Of a stretch of DNA of 64,000 nt, positions 1-12,460 are shown in pieces; position 1 is the first letter of the stretch, and every line of letters starts with the position of its first letter. A model generated the notes under the pieces. It saw nothing but the letters and a program-made list of their open reading frames with translations. It had not been told where the DNA came from and did not search any database. The position numbers and the translations under genes are program-made. Source of the stretch: Antilocapra americana (Eukaryota; Chordata; Mammalia; Artiodactyla; Antilocapridae); contig ML662442.1 in the NCBI GenBank assembly GCA_007570785.1, forward strand, positions 62,521,392 through 62,585,391, in the 5' to 3' direction.

Positions 1-1575
1 ATCAACTTGCCTGACTTGAGACTATACTACAAAGCTGCAGTCCTCCAAACAGTATGGTACTGTCACAAAGACAGAACTATAGGCCAGTGGAACAAAATAG
101 AAAGCCCAGAGATAAATCCACACACCTATGGACACCTTATCTTTGACAAAGGAGGCAAAAATATACAATGGTGAAAAGCCAATCCCTTTAACAAGTGGTG
201 CTTGGAAAATTGGTCAACCACCTGTAAATGAATGAAACTAGAACACTTTCTAACACTGCACACAAAAATAAAATGGATTAAAAATCTAAATGTAAGACTA
301 GAAACTATAAAACTCCTAGGGGGAAAACATAGGCAGAACACTCTCTGACATAAACTATAGCAAGATCCTCTATGACCCACCTCCCAGAGTAATGGAAATA
401 AAAGCAAAAATAAACAAATGGTACCTTATTAAACTTAAAAAGGTTTTCACAATGAAGGAAACTATAAGCAAGGTGTAAAAATAGCTTTCAGAATGGGAGA
501 AAATAATAGCAAATGAAGCAACTGACAGAGAATCTCAAAAATATATAAGCAGCTCATGCAGCACAATACCAGAAAAATAAATGACCCAATCAAAAACTGG
601 GCCAAAGGACTAAAGAGACATTTCTCCAAAGAAGACATATAGTTTGGCTAGCAACCACATGAAAAGATGCTCCACATCACTCATTATCAGAGAAATGCAA
701 ATCAAAACCACAATGAGGTACCATCTCACACCAGTCAGAATGGTTAATATCAGAAGTCTAGAAATAGTAAATGCTGGAGAGGGTGTAGAGAAAAGGGAAC
801 CTCCTTACACTGTTGGTGGGAATGCAAACTAGGACAGCTAGTATGGAAAACAGTGTGGAGATGCCTTTAAAAACTGGAAATAGAACTACCATACAACCCA
901 GCAGTCCCACTGCTGGGCATACAACATGTGGAAACCAGAATTGAAAGAGCCACATATACCTCAATGTTCATCCCAGCACTGTTTACAATAGCCAGGACAT
1001 GGAAGCAACCTAGATGTCCATCTGCATATGAATTGATAAGAAAGTTGTGGTACATATACACAATGTAATACTACTCAGCTATTAAAAAGAACTCATTTGA
1101 GTCAGGTCTAATGATGTGGATAAAACTGGAGCCTATTATACAGAGTGAAGTAAATCATAAAGAAAAACACCAATACAGGATATTAACGCATTTATATGGA
1201 ATTTAGAAAGATGGTAACGAGGACCCTGTATATGAGACAGGAGAAAAGACACAGATGTAAAGAACAGATTTTTGGACTCTGTGGGAGAAGGCACGGATGG
1301 GATGATATGAGAGAATAGCATTGAAGCATGTATATTAGCATATGTGAAATAGATCACCAGTCCAAGTTTGATGCATGAAACAGGGCACTCAAAACCAATG
1401 TGTTGGGACAACCCAGTGGGATGGGATAGGGAGGAAAGTGAAAGGGAGGTTGGACTAGGGGATACATGTATACCTGTGACTGATTCATGTTAATGTATGG
1501 CGAAAACCACCATAATACTGTAAAGTAATTAGCCTCCAATTGAAATAAATTAATTTTTTAAAAAAGAAAATAAAT
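1..1575 (+). mobile_element. L1 LINE, 3' end of ORF2 plus 3' UTR (degenerate)
   Basis: The start reads as the typical L1 ORF2 carboxy-terminal segment (INLPDL.., then a DKGG-like stretch), interrupted by stops and frameshifts. After about position 1150 it passes into a bovine-type L1 3' UTR, ending in tgtaaagtaattagcctccaattgaaat and an A-rich tail near 1555-1575. The 5' part lies outside the window. It is sense to LAMA2 and cannot encode a protein. Confidence 0.88.
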
Positions 1576-2162
1576 AAAGTTTAAGTGGGGAAGAAAAAGA
1601 AACAGTTCTAGATGACTGTCTAGGAAGAGTGTAATTTATATTTTCTGGACCCATTATTTTCTATAAGGTCAGTACTACCTTGGATATGCAAATTTATCAC
1701 CACTATTTTAGTAGGCTTTATTATTCATAAAGTAACATAGAGCAACTAATATTAGCTATTAACTTTAAACACAGACTTTTCTGGGTCCCATTTTCCTCAT
1801 GTATAATATCAGAATAGTTCATGTTGTACCTACTTTACAATGACATTGTGAAGATCAAGTATGTAGAGGATATCCTGTCTGAGTACCTACATAGTCTCCT
1901 CTCCCATAGGAGAGGCAAAAAGACCTGAGATTTACCCCTAACCCCTTCCTCTAGTGGTCCAGTAACTCACTAGTGTGTGAGTACAAAAGTCCAGGTCCTT
2001 TCCCCCAAAGCTGAACAAATCTTGAGATGTTATTTCTGTTCCAGAGCTTTCTCTGGATTGGGCTAAGACTGGAACTTACCTGGAATCACATCATTGCTTG
2101 AATCCTTTCTTCTCCATTTCTTGCTTTACCCACTCCTTTGCTGAATTCTTCTATGAGCTTTC

Positions 2163-2185
2163 ATATATATATATATATATATATT
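2163..2185. repeat. (TA)n microsatellite
   Basis: An uninterrupted TA run of about 11 units. Confidence 0.95.
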
Positions 2186-3215
2186 TTCATGTCCACCAAT
2201 GTGCTGTAGTATTCATGCTTAACCTAATATCCATTTCATGCCCCTGTAAACAACAGTGGGATGACAACTAAAAGCATCCCTGGACACCAAGAGAATTATC
2301 TGGCATAATTTATGAAAAAAGTTTGATACTATAGCTACATTTATAAATTGGAGTCTCCACTATCTATAAAAGCACACATATAGAAGAGATTGGAAGGGTA
2401 CGCTGAAATGACAATTATTGTCCTGAGCTAGAGTGATTATAGAAAATTTATATTTTTATTATCCATAAATGTTTAATCAATAAGAGATGACAGTTTGTAT
2501 AGCCTAGAGATGAGCAAGGTCATATGCTATCAAATGGGAATGGCTTGAATAGTTTTTGCAGTTCTCAAATGTTGTTATAGCTCCACATTCATCATTTCTA
2601 ACATATAAATGATCAGGCTATATTTCCCTGAAAAAAATACTTTTATTCAGCTAAATTAAACTAAAGGTCTTGCTTAAATTTTTATTGTAACCTTCCAAAT
2701 AAACTTGTTTCACTCCTGAGAGCATCTTAAATCATTAAATCACCTTATGACCTGCCCAAACTCATCAGGTCTAAAGCTGCTTAAATGTCTTGAGTGTCCC
2801 TATATCATAGAAACCGCTACCCATGCTTTATTTCTGTTACTCTTATCAGAAACTCTTTGAATATTTAGTCAATCTGAACCTGTTTGGAATTGAATTCTTT
2901 CACCAGCAAATGTTAAGAAACAACTTAAGTGGACTTATTTAATGATACTTTCTTGAGCATTTGTAAGAGTACATTGGAAATAAAATACTAAAATGATAAA
3001 TGTAAAAACCTAATGTTACAGATAATTTTCTTCTTGCTTTGCTTTTTCTAACTAGCACAGAAAGAATTAACATTCACATTCAGCTGTGCAAATTTCTATA
3101 GTCCTAGGCCACTAAAGATGGTCCAGGATTATTTGGCTAATGTTTACAACTTTTGGATTAAATCTCCTACTGTCTCTCATCTCCCTTCTCTGTTTGCCTC
3201 TTGAATAAACATCTT

Positions 3216-4688
3216 TCAGTTCAGTTCAGTCACTCAGTTGAGTCTGACTCTTTGTAACCCCATGGATGGCAGCAAGCCAGGCTTTCTTGTCCAACACCAA
3301 TTCCCAGAGTTTACACAGACTAATGCCCATTGAGTCGGTGATGCCATCCAGCCATCTCATCTTCTGTCATCCCCTTCTCCTCCCACCCTCAATCTTTCTA
3401 AGCATCAGGGTCTTTTCCAATGAGTCAGATCTCTGCATCAGGTGGCCAAATTATTAGAATTTCATCTTCAACATCAGTCCTTCCAATGAATATTCAGGAC
3501 TGATTTCCTTTAGGATGAACTAGTTGGATCTCCTTATGGTCCAAGGGATTCTCAAGAGCCTTCTCCAACACCACAGTTCAAAAGCATAAATTGTTCAGGA
3601 CTCAGCTTTCTTTATAGTCCAACTCTCACATCCATACATGACCACTGGAAAAGCCATAGCTTTGACTAGATGGACCTCTGTTCTGCTTTTTAATATGCTG
3701 TCTAGGTCTGTCATAACTTTTCTTCCAAGGAGCAAGCATCTTTTAATTTCATGGCTGCAGTCACCATCTGCAGGGATTTCGGAGCCAAAACCATTAAAGT
3801 CTGTCACTGTTTCTGCTATTTCCTTATCTATTTTCCATGAAGTGATAGGATCAGATGCCATGATCTTAGCTTTCTGAATGTTGAGTTTTCAGCCAACTGT
3901 TTCACTCTCCTCTTTCACTTTCACCAAGAGGCTCTTTAGTTCTTCTTTGCTTTCTGCCATAAGTGAAAGTGAAAGTGAAGTCTCTCAGTCGTGTCTGACT
4001 CTTTGCGACCCAATGGACTGTAGCCTACCAGGTTCCTCCGTCCATGGGATTTTCCAGGTAAGAATACTGAAGTGGGTTGCCATTTCCTTCTCCAAGAGAT
4101 CTTCCTGACCCAGGGATTGAACCCAAGTCTCCTGCATTGTAGGCAGTTGCTTTACTGTCTGAGCTACCAGGGAAGCTCTGCCATAAGGGACGTGTCATCT
4201 GCATATCTGAGGTTATTGATATTTCTCCCAGAAATCCTGACTGCAGCTTGTGCTTCATCCAGTCCAGGATTTCCCATGATGTACTCTTCATATAAGTTAA
4301 ATAAGCAGGATAACAATATATAGCCTTGACATACTCCCTTCCTGATTTGGAACCAGTCCATTGTTCCATATGCAGTTCTAACTGTTGTTTCTTGACCAAC
4401 ATACAGATTCCTCAGGAGGCAGGTCAGGTGGTCTGGTATTCCCATCTCTTGAAGAATTTTCCACAGTTTGTTGTGATCCACACAGTCAAAGGCCTTGGCA
4501 TAGTCAATAAAGCATAAGTAGATGCTTTTCTGGAACTCTCTTGCTTTTTCAATGATTCAACGGATTTTGGCACTTTGATCTCTGGTTCCTCTGCCTTTTC
4601 TAAATCCAGCTTGAACATCTGGAAGTTCAAAGTTCATGTACTGTTGAAGCCTGGCTTGGAGAATTTTGAGCATTACTTTGCTAGCTGT
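3216..4688 (-). mobile_element. BovB LINE (RTE), 3' part, antisense, with nested SINE
   Basis: Read on the minus strand, this is the reverse-transcriptase and 3' region of BovB. The YADDT-type catalytic motif is recognisable near 4200-4220 (RYADDTSLMAE), and a KAFDCVDHNKL-like motif lies near 4470-4500, but frames are broken. The plus-strand left end is the ttcagttcagttcag tail. It is 5'-truncated as usual. A Bov-tA SINE at 3964-4176 splits it. Confidence 0.92.
3964..4176 (-). mobile_element. Bov-tA SINE nested in BovB, with 11-base target duplication
   Basis: The tRNA-Glu-derived SINE reads on the minus strand (gagctaccagggaagc at its right end is the reversed tRNA head). It is flanked by tctgccataag at 3953-3963 and again at 4177-4187. 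The duplicated bases belong to the host BovB RT region, so the SINE came later. Confidence 0.93.
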
Positions 4689-4856
4689 TGATTATATCCA
4701 AGCTGAACTACATATATATAATCTATTGTGCTATCCAGGAAACTGAGAGACTCTGTGTTTTTAACACTTAAGCCAGGACAACAGGCAATCTGGGACCATC
4801 CTGGTAAATCAAAGCATATAGTCTTGTCAGCATCTCTTAAATTTACCCACCTTTCT

Positions 4857-5068
4857 TGGGTTTCCAGGTGGTGCTAGTCGTAAAGACCCTGCCTGCCAGT
4901 GCAGGAGCCTTAAGAGATGGGGGTTTGATCGCTGGGTGGGGAAGATCCCCTGGAGAAGGGCATAGCAACCCACTCCAATATTCTTGCCTGGAGAATCCCA
5001 TCAACAGAGGAATCTGGTGGGCTACAGTCCATGGGGTCACAAACAGTTGGACACAACTTAGCACACAA
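4857..5068 (+). mobile_element. Bov-tA SINE, sense
   Basis: The tRNA-like head (caggtggtgctagtcg... gggtttgatcgctggg) is followed by the Bov-A body ending ggacacaacttagcaca. It is quite diverged, with a changed B box. Confidence 0.9.
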
Positions 5069-5607
5069 ATTTACAGTAACATAACCAACATGTAGTTAAG
5101 TTAATTTTTTCACTGAAGGGTAGAAGATTGATGGACAGTTGGCATTTGGGGTTCATTCAGTTGGATTTCCTTTAGAATTTCTCAGGTTGGTGTTATATAT
5201 TTTATTTATATCAAATAATCCACTTCCAGAGAGACACAATAAAAAATCTATCTTGAGAAAGATGTGATTGAAAGGTAAGAATTAAATAGAAAATGTAGCC
5301 GTTTATTGCCACTTACTTCCTTTTTCTCATTAGTAAAACTGATACGTTGAATTATTTGGTCATTTTGATCCCTAAAATGAATGCATCTAGGTTAGCCCAG
5401 GAGTCAGTGTAAATTTTTATTCATTTCTAACTTAAAAATGAAGACTTCGAGAAAGTTTTTTGTAATCTTGAACAGTAGTGGGCAAACTGGACCACACAAT
5501 TTGGCCCATTGCCTATTTCTGTATGGCACTCAAGCTGTGAATGCTTGTTACAGGCAGACTTAGCTAATAGAGAACACTAAATATTGAGCCCCAGTTACGT
5601 AAATTTG

Positions 5608-5738
5608 TGGAGAAGGAAACAGCAACCCACTGCAGTATTCTTGCCTGAAGAATTCCATGGGCAGAGGAGCCTGGTGATCTACAGTCCATGGGGTCACATA
5701 GAGTTGGACATGACTGAAGTAACTTTGCACCCATGCAT
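5608..5738 (+). mobile_element. Bov-A monomer SINE, sense, with 9-base target duplication
   Basis: Only the Bov-A body is present (ggagaaggaaacagcaaccc to gcacccatgcat); there is no tRNA head. gtaaatttg flanks it at 5599-5607 and 5739-5747. Confidence 0.88.
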
Positions 5739-6091
5739 GTAAATTTGATACCTCAACAAGAATCCCATTCTTCTCATTATTTTATCAGTTTTCCATTAGT
5801 AGATTATTATAAAACAATTTATACTTGATTAATATTCTGATTTGAATTCCTTCAGCCAGAAATGTTTGAAAATTTCTCTCTCTTTCACTGCATGACTTTG
5901 ATTTTGCCTCTTGACCTACAAATCCTGCAGTGTTTACTATCTAGCTCTTTGCAGGAAAAATTTGTTACCCCCTGATCTATTGACTTTTGCTTTCAACTTG
6001 GTTTCATTCAGAGCAACACACACAAAACAACAACAATTTCGAGACATGGCTTATAATGGATCTCCTTTGCATTGTTACTGTTTAAATTCAG

Positions 6092-6285
6092 GTGTGCCCC
6101 CGGCTATACCGGCAGCCCAGACAGCCCCGGAGGCTCCTGCCAAGAATGTGAGTGTGACCCCCACGGCTCCCTGCCTGTCCCCTGTGGCCCCGTCTCGGGG
6201 ATCTGCACGTGCCGACCCGGAGCCACGGGGCCGAAGTGTGACGGCTGTGAACAGGGGCATGCGCGCGAGGGCATGGAGTGTGTTT
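6092..6285 (+). CDS. LAMA2: LAMA2 exon 32: last laminin EGF-like modules
   Basis: This 194-base exon follows the acceptor tttaaattcag and ends at the donor GTACGT. Its first base completes a codon begun in the previous exon (AGG-type, phase 2), and its last base opens the next codon (phase 1). The reading is CAPGYTGSP..., the tail of one laminin EGF-like module, then a complete eight-cysteine module from QEC-EC to GMEC with the motifs CTCRPGATG and CDGC. These rod-like modules form the base of the short arm. The exon is strikingly GC- and CpG-rich against its AT-rich introns. Compared with human as I remember it, the segment after CDGC differs (EQGHAREGMEC here), so this stretch evolves faster than the cysteine frame. 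A longer open frame that starts upstream in another phase is a shadow. The neighbouring upstream exon is not in the window. Confidence 0.95.
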
Positions 6286-7589
6286 GTACGTATACCAACT
6301 TGATTATTGGTTCTGGGGGCTTGGTTCCATTTCTGTCTCATTTCCAGTGAGAAAGACTGACTGTTTCTTGTTCTTATTTTCCAGTAGCTAGTGTTTGCCT
6401 TGTTTTTCAATAGCTGCTGCTGCTCTTCGTTCCCTGACACTGTCTGTCCCCCTTCTGCTGTTTGCCTGCTGTTTCTGTATCCATCCCACTGAGCCAAAAA
6501 CAGTTGAGAGAATCCTCAACATGCGTTAGTCAGTTCATTGAAGACCTATGGCAAAGTTCCCAGAGGCCGATTCTATTTTGCCCATCTAAAAGTCTGCAGT
6601 TCTACCTAAAGCTGACATTGACTTTGTGACAGATTAAAGGTCTGGGTTTGTTAAATTTTTTTAGAATCCTCTTGAATTTGTAATCAAATGGACAGGCACT
6701 GTAAGCCTTGAAGTACAAGTGGCTTTTCCGAGTTTACAGAAATCCATGGGCATCCTTCTTAACTTTCTCTTGCACGGCAGAACCTGGAAGCAGTGACAAT
6801 GAACTCAAGGGTTTCTACTCACCTGTTTTCCTTTGTTTTAACAACTGCTTCTGGGCTCAGTAATGCCATCCTGAGTGTCCACAGACTATCAGTATTAAAT
6901 ATAATTCTTATATAATCTAAAAAGGTTATTTATAAATATAGGGAGGACCATTATACTGTGGTATTCTTTTCCTTGAGGAAATTTACAATTGTGGTCTTAA
7001 TTCTTTATAACAAATATAAGTAGAAATTATTTAAGTACTTTTTATTTCAGTATTTACATATTTTAGCCTATTTACATATGCTTGTATTTCTGGTTTTAAC
7101 ATCTTCTGTGTGTCTAAAGCTTAATAACATTTTTACTAGAATTTTGGTTTGTGCTCTAGTTTTATGAGTTACCTCAAAAGCTAAGCCTGGCTTTTTAGAT
7201 CTACCAAAAGATAAAGACTGGGTATATTTGGGAATATAATTTTTAAACTTCTTCTTTTCTGTGTATTTCAACAACCTTTGGTGAAAATGTATTGCATTTA
7301 AAGTAAAAATAAATGTCAAGTTTGATGGGAGAAGAGAGATGAAATGTAATATGTAATATACATTTACATTATCATATTCAGTTATTGGTATATACATATT
7401 TACTCTTCTCAAGTAAAATAGCATATTTTAATGATAATTGTATGGACTTCCAGTATAATACAACTAGTTTTAATATTGTTATTAAAGTTAAACTATTAAC
7501 ATGGAAATATTCAACTAAATAATATATATTTATAACCTAAATGCTAATATAACAGATCTTGAATTTTAAATTAATTAATTTTCTAGGGG

Positions 7590-8275
7590 TGAGATCAGAA
7601 AACTCTGATCTCTTTTTCTATGAGATCATGATTTGTCTGCTTTCTATCTTGTTCCACTGATTTATATGTATGCTTTTGTACCAGTACCATATTCTTTTGA
7701 TAAATGTAGCTCTGTAGGATAGTCTAAAGTCAGGGAGCATGATCCCTCCAGCTCTGTTCTTTCACAAAACTGTATTGGAGTCTTTTGTTTTTCCATACAA
7801 ATTTTAGAATTATTTGTTCTAATTCTGTGGAAAATATCATTGTATTTTGATAGAGATTATACTGAATCTGTAGATTGCCTTGGGTAGTAGGATCATTTAA
7901 GCAATATTTATTCTTCCAATCCATAAGCACAGTATATTTTTCCATTTTTTTGTGTTGTCTTAAATTTTTTAAATCAATATCTTATAGTTTTATAAATAGA
8001 ATCCTTTTATCTCTTTAGATTTGTTCTTTTTGGTCCATTTGTAAGTGGGATTGTTTTCTTAATTTCTCTTCTCACAATTTGTCTTTAGTGTACAGAAACA
8101 CAACAGATTTATGTATATTAATTTTGTATCCTGCCACTTCACTGAATTCATTGACAAGTTCAAATAGTTTTCTGGCAGTGCCTTTAGGATTTTCTATATA
8201 AAGCGTTGTGTCATCTGCAAGTAGTGACAGTTTTACTTCTTCCTTTCCGTCTTTCTAAATCCTTAAGCTAACTTA
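7590..8275 (-). mobile_element. L1 LINE ORF2 fragment, antisense
   Basis: The minus-strand translation shows L1 ORF2-like pieces such as ELEQIILKFVWKNKR, with stops between them. It includes the gcgttgtgtcatctgcaagtagtgacag block typical of antisense L1. Both ends are truncated. Confidence 0.87.
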
Positions 8276-8689
8276 GAGCAGGAAACCAAAGAATGGATTC
8301 ACCTAGTACATTGTGGTCCTGTTTTGTCATATGTGACTATAGTAGAATTTTATAATGCCCATGAGTGAGAGTGGATGAAGTAGCTTGATTCTGGCAAGAG
8401 AATATTTATGTAGTAAGGAAAGTGTCCTCTGATAAAAATAAAACCTTCTTCAGAGCCTGGAGCCCATGTTACTTCGATGAAAAAAAGAGATAAAATAGTG
8501 CTGTTAATCTGTGCTGACTATAAAAATAAGATGTTTGTTATGTTTCATAGAAATAAGTTAAAACTCAAATCATTAGCAGCATGTATCATACAGTTAGTTC
8601 TTATCTCTTTGGCTGATTCTTTAGAAAACAGTTTAATTTGGCCCACATCATGGATGTGTACATTTAAAAAAAAAATGCACCAGGGGATG

Positions 8690-9875
8690 GTCATTGCAGT
8701 ATCTCAGGTAAGACACATATTTGTAGAAAGAATTTATGTACTCCCTGTAGAATTTATGCTCTTCAGTCAGTCAGTGAGTTCAGTCGTGTCCAACTCTGTG
8801 TCCCTGTGGACTGCAACATGGCAGGATTCCCTGTCCTTCACCAACTCCAAGAGCTTCCTGAAACTCAAGTCCATCGAGTCAGTGATGCCACCCAGCCATC
8901 TCATCCTCTGTTGTCCCCTTCTCCTCCTGCCTTCAGTCTTTCCCAGCATCAGGGTCTTTTCCAATTAGTTAAATCTTCACATCAGGTGGCCAAAGTATTG
9001 GAGTTTCAGCTTCAGCATCAGTCCTTCCAATGAATATTCAGGACTGATTTCCTATAGGATAGACTGATTAGATCTCCTTGCAGTCCAAGGGACTCTCAAG
9101 AGTCTTCTCCAACATCATATTTCAGAAGCATCAATTCTTCAGTGCTCAGCTTTGTTTATGATCCAACTGTCACATCTGTACATGACTACTGGAAAAACCA
9201 TAGCTTTGACTAGGCAGACCTTTCTCAGCCCAGTAATGTCTCTGCTTTTGAATATGCTATCTAGGTTTGTCATAGTTTTGCTTCCAAAGGGCAAGCATCT
9301 CCTAATTTCATGGCTGCCGTCACCATCTGCAGTGATTTTGGAGCCCAAGAAAAGAAAGTCTGTTACTGTTTCTATTGTTTCCCCACTTCATTTGCCATGA
9401 AGTGATGGGACCAGATGTCATAGTGTTAGTTTTTTGATGTTGAGTTTTAAACCAACTTTTTCACTCTCCTCTTTCACTTTCATCAAGCGGACTCTTTAGT
9501 TGTTCTTTGCTTTCTGCCATAAGAGTGGTGTCATATGCATATTTGAGGTTATTGACATTTCTCCCAGCAATCTTGATTCCAGCTTGTGCTTCATTCAGCC
9601 TGTCATTTCATCTGATGTACTCTGCATGTAAGTTAAATTTAAGCAAGGTGACAACAGACAGCCTTGATGTACTCCTTTCCCAATTCGGAAACAAACTGAT
9701 TAGTTTCCTAGACATGTTCTAACTATTGCTTATGCTCTTAATTTATTTAACAAATAAATTACCTAGGCATGACCTTTGCATGATCATTGTAGTATCTTGG
9801 GTGAGCTGCATATTGTTGGAAAGAATTTATATATCCCCTGTATAGTTTATGCTCTTTATTTAGCAAATAATTTTA
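8690..9875. repeat. Old tandem duplication (unit about 110 bases) whose first copy is split by a BovB
   Basis: 8690-8763 and 9771-9848 align without gaps at roughly 80% identity (both contain agaatttat, then ctgta, then ttatgctctt). Sequence just after the BovB (9740-9757, aatttatttaacaaataa) matches what follows the second copy (9850-9870, tatttagcaaataattt). So a unit of about 110 bases was duplicated head to tail, and a BovB later entered copy one. Confidence 0.75.
8764..9729 (-). mobile_element. BovB LINE 3' fragment, antisense, with 10-base target duplication
   Basis: It reads as BovB 3' region on the minus strand, including the GSKITADGDGSHEIRR-type stretch (about 9290-9350). ttatgctctt occurs at 8754-8763 and again at 9730-9739. 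The copy is 5'-truncated and its frames are broken. Confidence 0.92.
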
Positions 9876-9995
9876 AATTGTGCTGTAAAGAACACATAGA
9901 AAATGCATAAATCATGAAAGAGCTTTCCTTGACCACCTACTTTTCCAAAAAAAAAAACTACTAGCTGGTGCAGATAATTGCTGGTGAGCAAGCTA

Positions 9996-10198
9996 GAGTT
10001 TGCTGATGACTCATTGGTAAAGAATGAGTCACCACCTGCCAATGTAGAAGTCACAGGTTCAATCCCTGGGTCAGGAAGATTCCCTGGAGAAGAAAATGGC
10101 AAATCACTCCAGTATTCCTGCCTGGGAAATCCAACAGAGGAGCCTGGCAGGCTACAGTCCATGAGGTCACAAAAGTGTCAGACATGACTTACCAACTA
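9996..10198 (+). mobile_element. Bov-tA SINE, sense
   Basis: The head is eroded, but the B-box segment ggttcaatccctgggtcag and the Bov-A body (gactccagt-like segment, gtcagacatgacttacc) are clear. Confidence 0.88.
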
Positions 10199-10499
10199 AA
10201 CAACTACAAGAAAGCTAGGGTTTTATTGGATCCAAAATAAAGTAGTTACTTTCTTGCAGGACACACATATTTTGTATATGGACATTCCATTACTATCATG
10301 AAGAATTTATACAAATAATCTGTGCCCTTATTAGGAGATACCAGAATTTCTCATAATTAGCCAGATTCAACCTACCAACATTATCAACCTCACCAAGCTG
10401 ACTAATACTCAGGCATACCTAACCATTGTATCTTTCTTCAATCTCAGGCATTCCCTAAAGCCCCTTTCACCACACATGGTTCATTACAGTAGTAATTCT

Positions 10500-10705
10500 T
10501 TAGCAGTTCACCCATATTGAGAGACTGCCATTTGTTAGAAATGATGCTAAGCACTTAATTCTTGCAACATCCCCATGTTATTATGTCCACAGTGTGATCT
10601 TTAAAAAAAACTTGAATTTAGATGATCTAAGTCACCAGTAAAAGGTTCACCCTGACCTTTCAACAGAGTTGTGATTTGAACCTAGGTCTGTCTTGCAAAT
10701 ATTAC
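10500..10705. mobile_element. MIR-like remnant
   Basis: The pattern gctaagcacttaattcttgcaac..., then ...tttgaacctaggtctgtctt follows the order of a MIR core and tail. It is diverged; the family call is tentative. Confidence 0.55.
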
Positions 10706-11383
10706 TTTCTTAACCTCTCCACTGACTGTTAATCCAAGACACAAAGAGCAAATGTGGTTTTCCCAATATAGTCAACATTAGTTAATTCAGTTCATTATTC
10801 ATTTGCTTCTTCTGGACTTAAAGCCCATGTTCCCTCAACAAAGAATAAAGATAAGATGGGCTAAAAAGAACAATATGGAAAAAAATTTAATATATGTAAA
10901 GTCAATAGGTACATACATTTTTTTCCCCTCTGCTAACCATTGAGACTCTCTAAGATTTAAAACATGGTGGTAGTTACAGTAGATTCTTATTCATCAGAGA
11001 TTGCCCAGTGAAGTCCTTGCAGTCCCTCCATGCAGATGAAAAGACACATTAACTGGCACTCAGATTTCTTCAAGGCCTTTTCATTTGTTTTCCTAATGAG
11101 ACTAATTGGAGACAGCTCTGCAGTGTGTTCTTCCTTTTAGATGCTGATGCATTCTGAATAGATCTTATTGGATTTCCCAAATGAAAGCCTTTTCTTAGTG
11201 AGTTAGGTTAATACACATCCAACCTCTTCTTTCAGCCTCATTCATAATTTGCATGTCATTTTACAAAATGAGACCAACAACTTGCCTTTCTGAAACTTGA
11301 AATGGATCAAGAAAACAACTGTTTATTTAATAGTAAAGTTTTATATTGGGAAACACAAAATTTGAATCTGTTTATGTCCTATT

Positions 11384-11590
11384 TGGGGGTTCCCTGGTGG
11401 CTCAGGTGGTAAAGAATCTGCAATGCAGGAGACCCAGGTTCGATCCCTGGGATGGGAAGATCCCCTGGAGAAGGGAATGGGAACCCACTCCGGTATTCTT
11501 GCCTAGGGAATCCATGGATAGATGAGCCTGGTGTACTATAGTCCATGGGGTCACAAGAGTCTAGACTAGTAGTTAACACTGAACAACTCA
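11384..11590 (+). mobile_element. Bov-tA SINE, sense, well preserved
   Basis: The tRNA-like head ttccctggtggctcaggtgg and B box ggttcgatccctggg are nearly ideal. The 3' end is less well kept. Confidence 0.93.
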
Positions 11591-11982
11591 TGTGATGTTC
11601 AAAATAGATTATGAGTAGTGTCGAAAAATATATTACTCTCCTAAAGAACAGAAATTAAAATTAGTAGCTGTTGGCAAGATGTTATTCCATAAAGAGTACC
11701 TGAAATATTTTATAAATATCAAATGCTTTCTGTTTGTATTCAATATGTATGAAATATTAGGAATATATCAGCACTTATTTATAGTCACACATTATCTAAA
11801 ATATAAAATTTAAGATGATACTTTGCTTGCTAACATTGCAAAAGCAATCATGAGCTATGTTTTTACCTCATAAGGTAAGCCTAGCTAAATATTATAACAC
11901 ACTAACTCTGTAAAATATGCATTTTCCAGACAGTTGGTAAAACCCAAGGTTTAAAGTTTTATCCTACCTTAATCTTGTTGTC

Positions 11983-12457
11983 ATTGTTGTTCAGTCATTT
12001 AGTTGTGTCAGACTCTTTGCAACCCCATGGACAGCAGCACACCAGACTTCCTTGTCCTTCACCAACTCTCAGAGCTTGCTCAACTCATGTCTGTTGAGTC
12101 AGTGATGCCATCCAACCTTCTGGTTCTCTGTCGTCCCCCTCTCCTCCTGCCTTCAATCTTGACCGGCATCAGGGTCTTTTCCAATGAATCGGCTTTTCGC
12201 ATCAGGTGGCCAAAGTATTGGAACTTCAGCTTCAGCATCAGTACTTCCAATGAATATTCAGGACTGATTTCCCTTTAGTACTGACTGGTTTGATCTCCTT
12301 GCAGTCCGAGGGACTCTCAAGAGTCTTATCTATACCACAGTTTGACCACATCAGTTCTTTGGCACTCAGTCTTCTTTATGGTCCAACTCTCACATCCATA
12401 CATGACTACTGGGAAAGCCATAGCTTTGACTATGTGGACTTTTGTTGGCAAAGTGAT
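11983..12457 (-). mobile_element. BovB LINE 3' fragment, antisense
   Basis: It runs from the ttgttcagtcatttagttg end through the gatgccatccaacc block to the point matching catgactactgggaaagcc and ctttgttggcaaagtgatgtct, where the copy is truncated. Confidence 0.9.
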
Positions 12458-12460
12458 GTC

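Larger units (their letters stand above)
1..6091 (+). other. LAMA2: LAMA2 intron 31 (3' part)
   Basis: This intron tail holds an L1 3' part, an antisense BovB with a nested SINE, and two further SINE pieces. About 1785-1870 looks like a weak MIR remnant (cctcatgtataatatcagaat...). Between 1870 and 3215, and between 5068 and 5608, I see AT-rich sequence with no gene and no repeat I can name apart from a TA run. No earlier LAMA2 exon is visible. Confidence 0.85.

Noticed and set aside
5911..6303. 130-codon open frame that spans exon 32 in another phase
   Set aside because: The frame that keeps the eight-cysteine EGF module and splices into exon 33 is one phase away. This one loses all cysteine spacing and is open only because the exon is GC-rich.
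11384..11460. tRNA gene
   Set aside because: The A- and B-box-like sequence belongs to the tRNA-Glu-derived head of a Bov-tA SINE; it does not fold into a full tRNA and continues into the SINE body. The same holds for the other Bov-tA heads.
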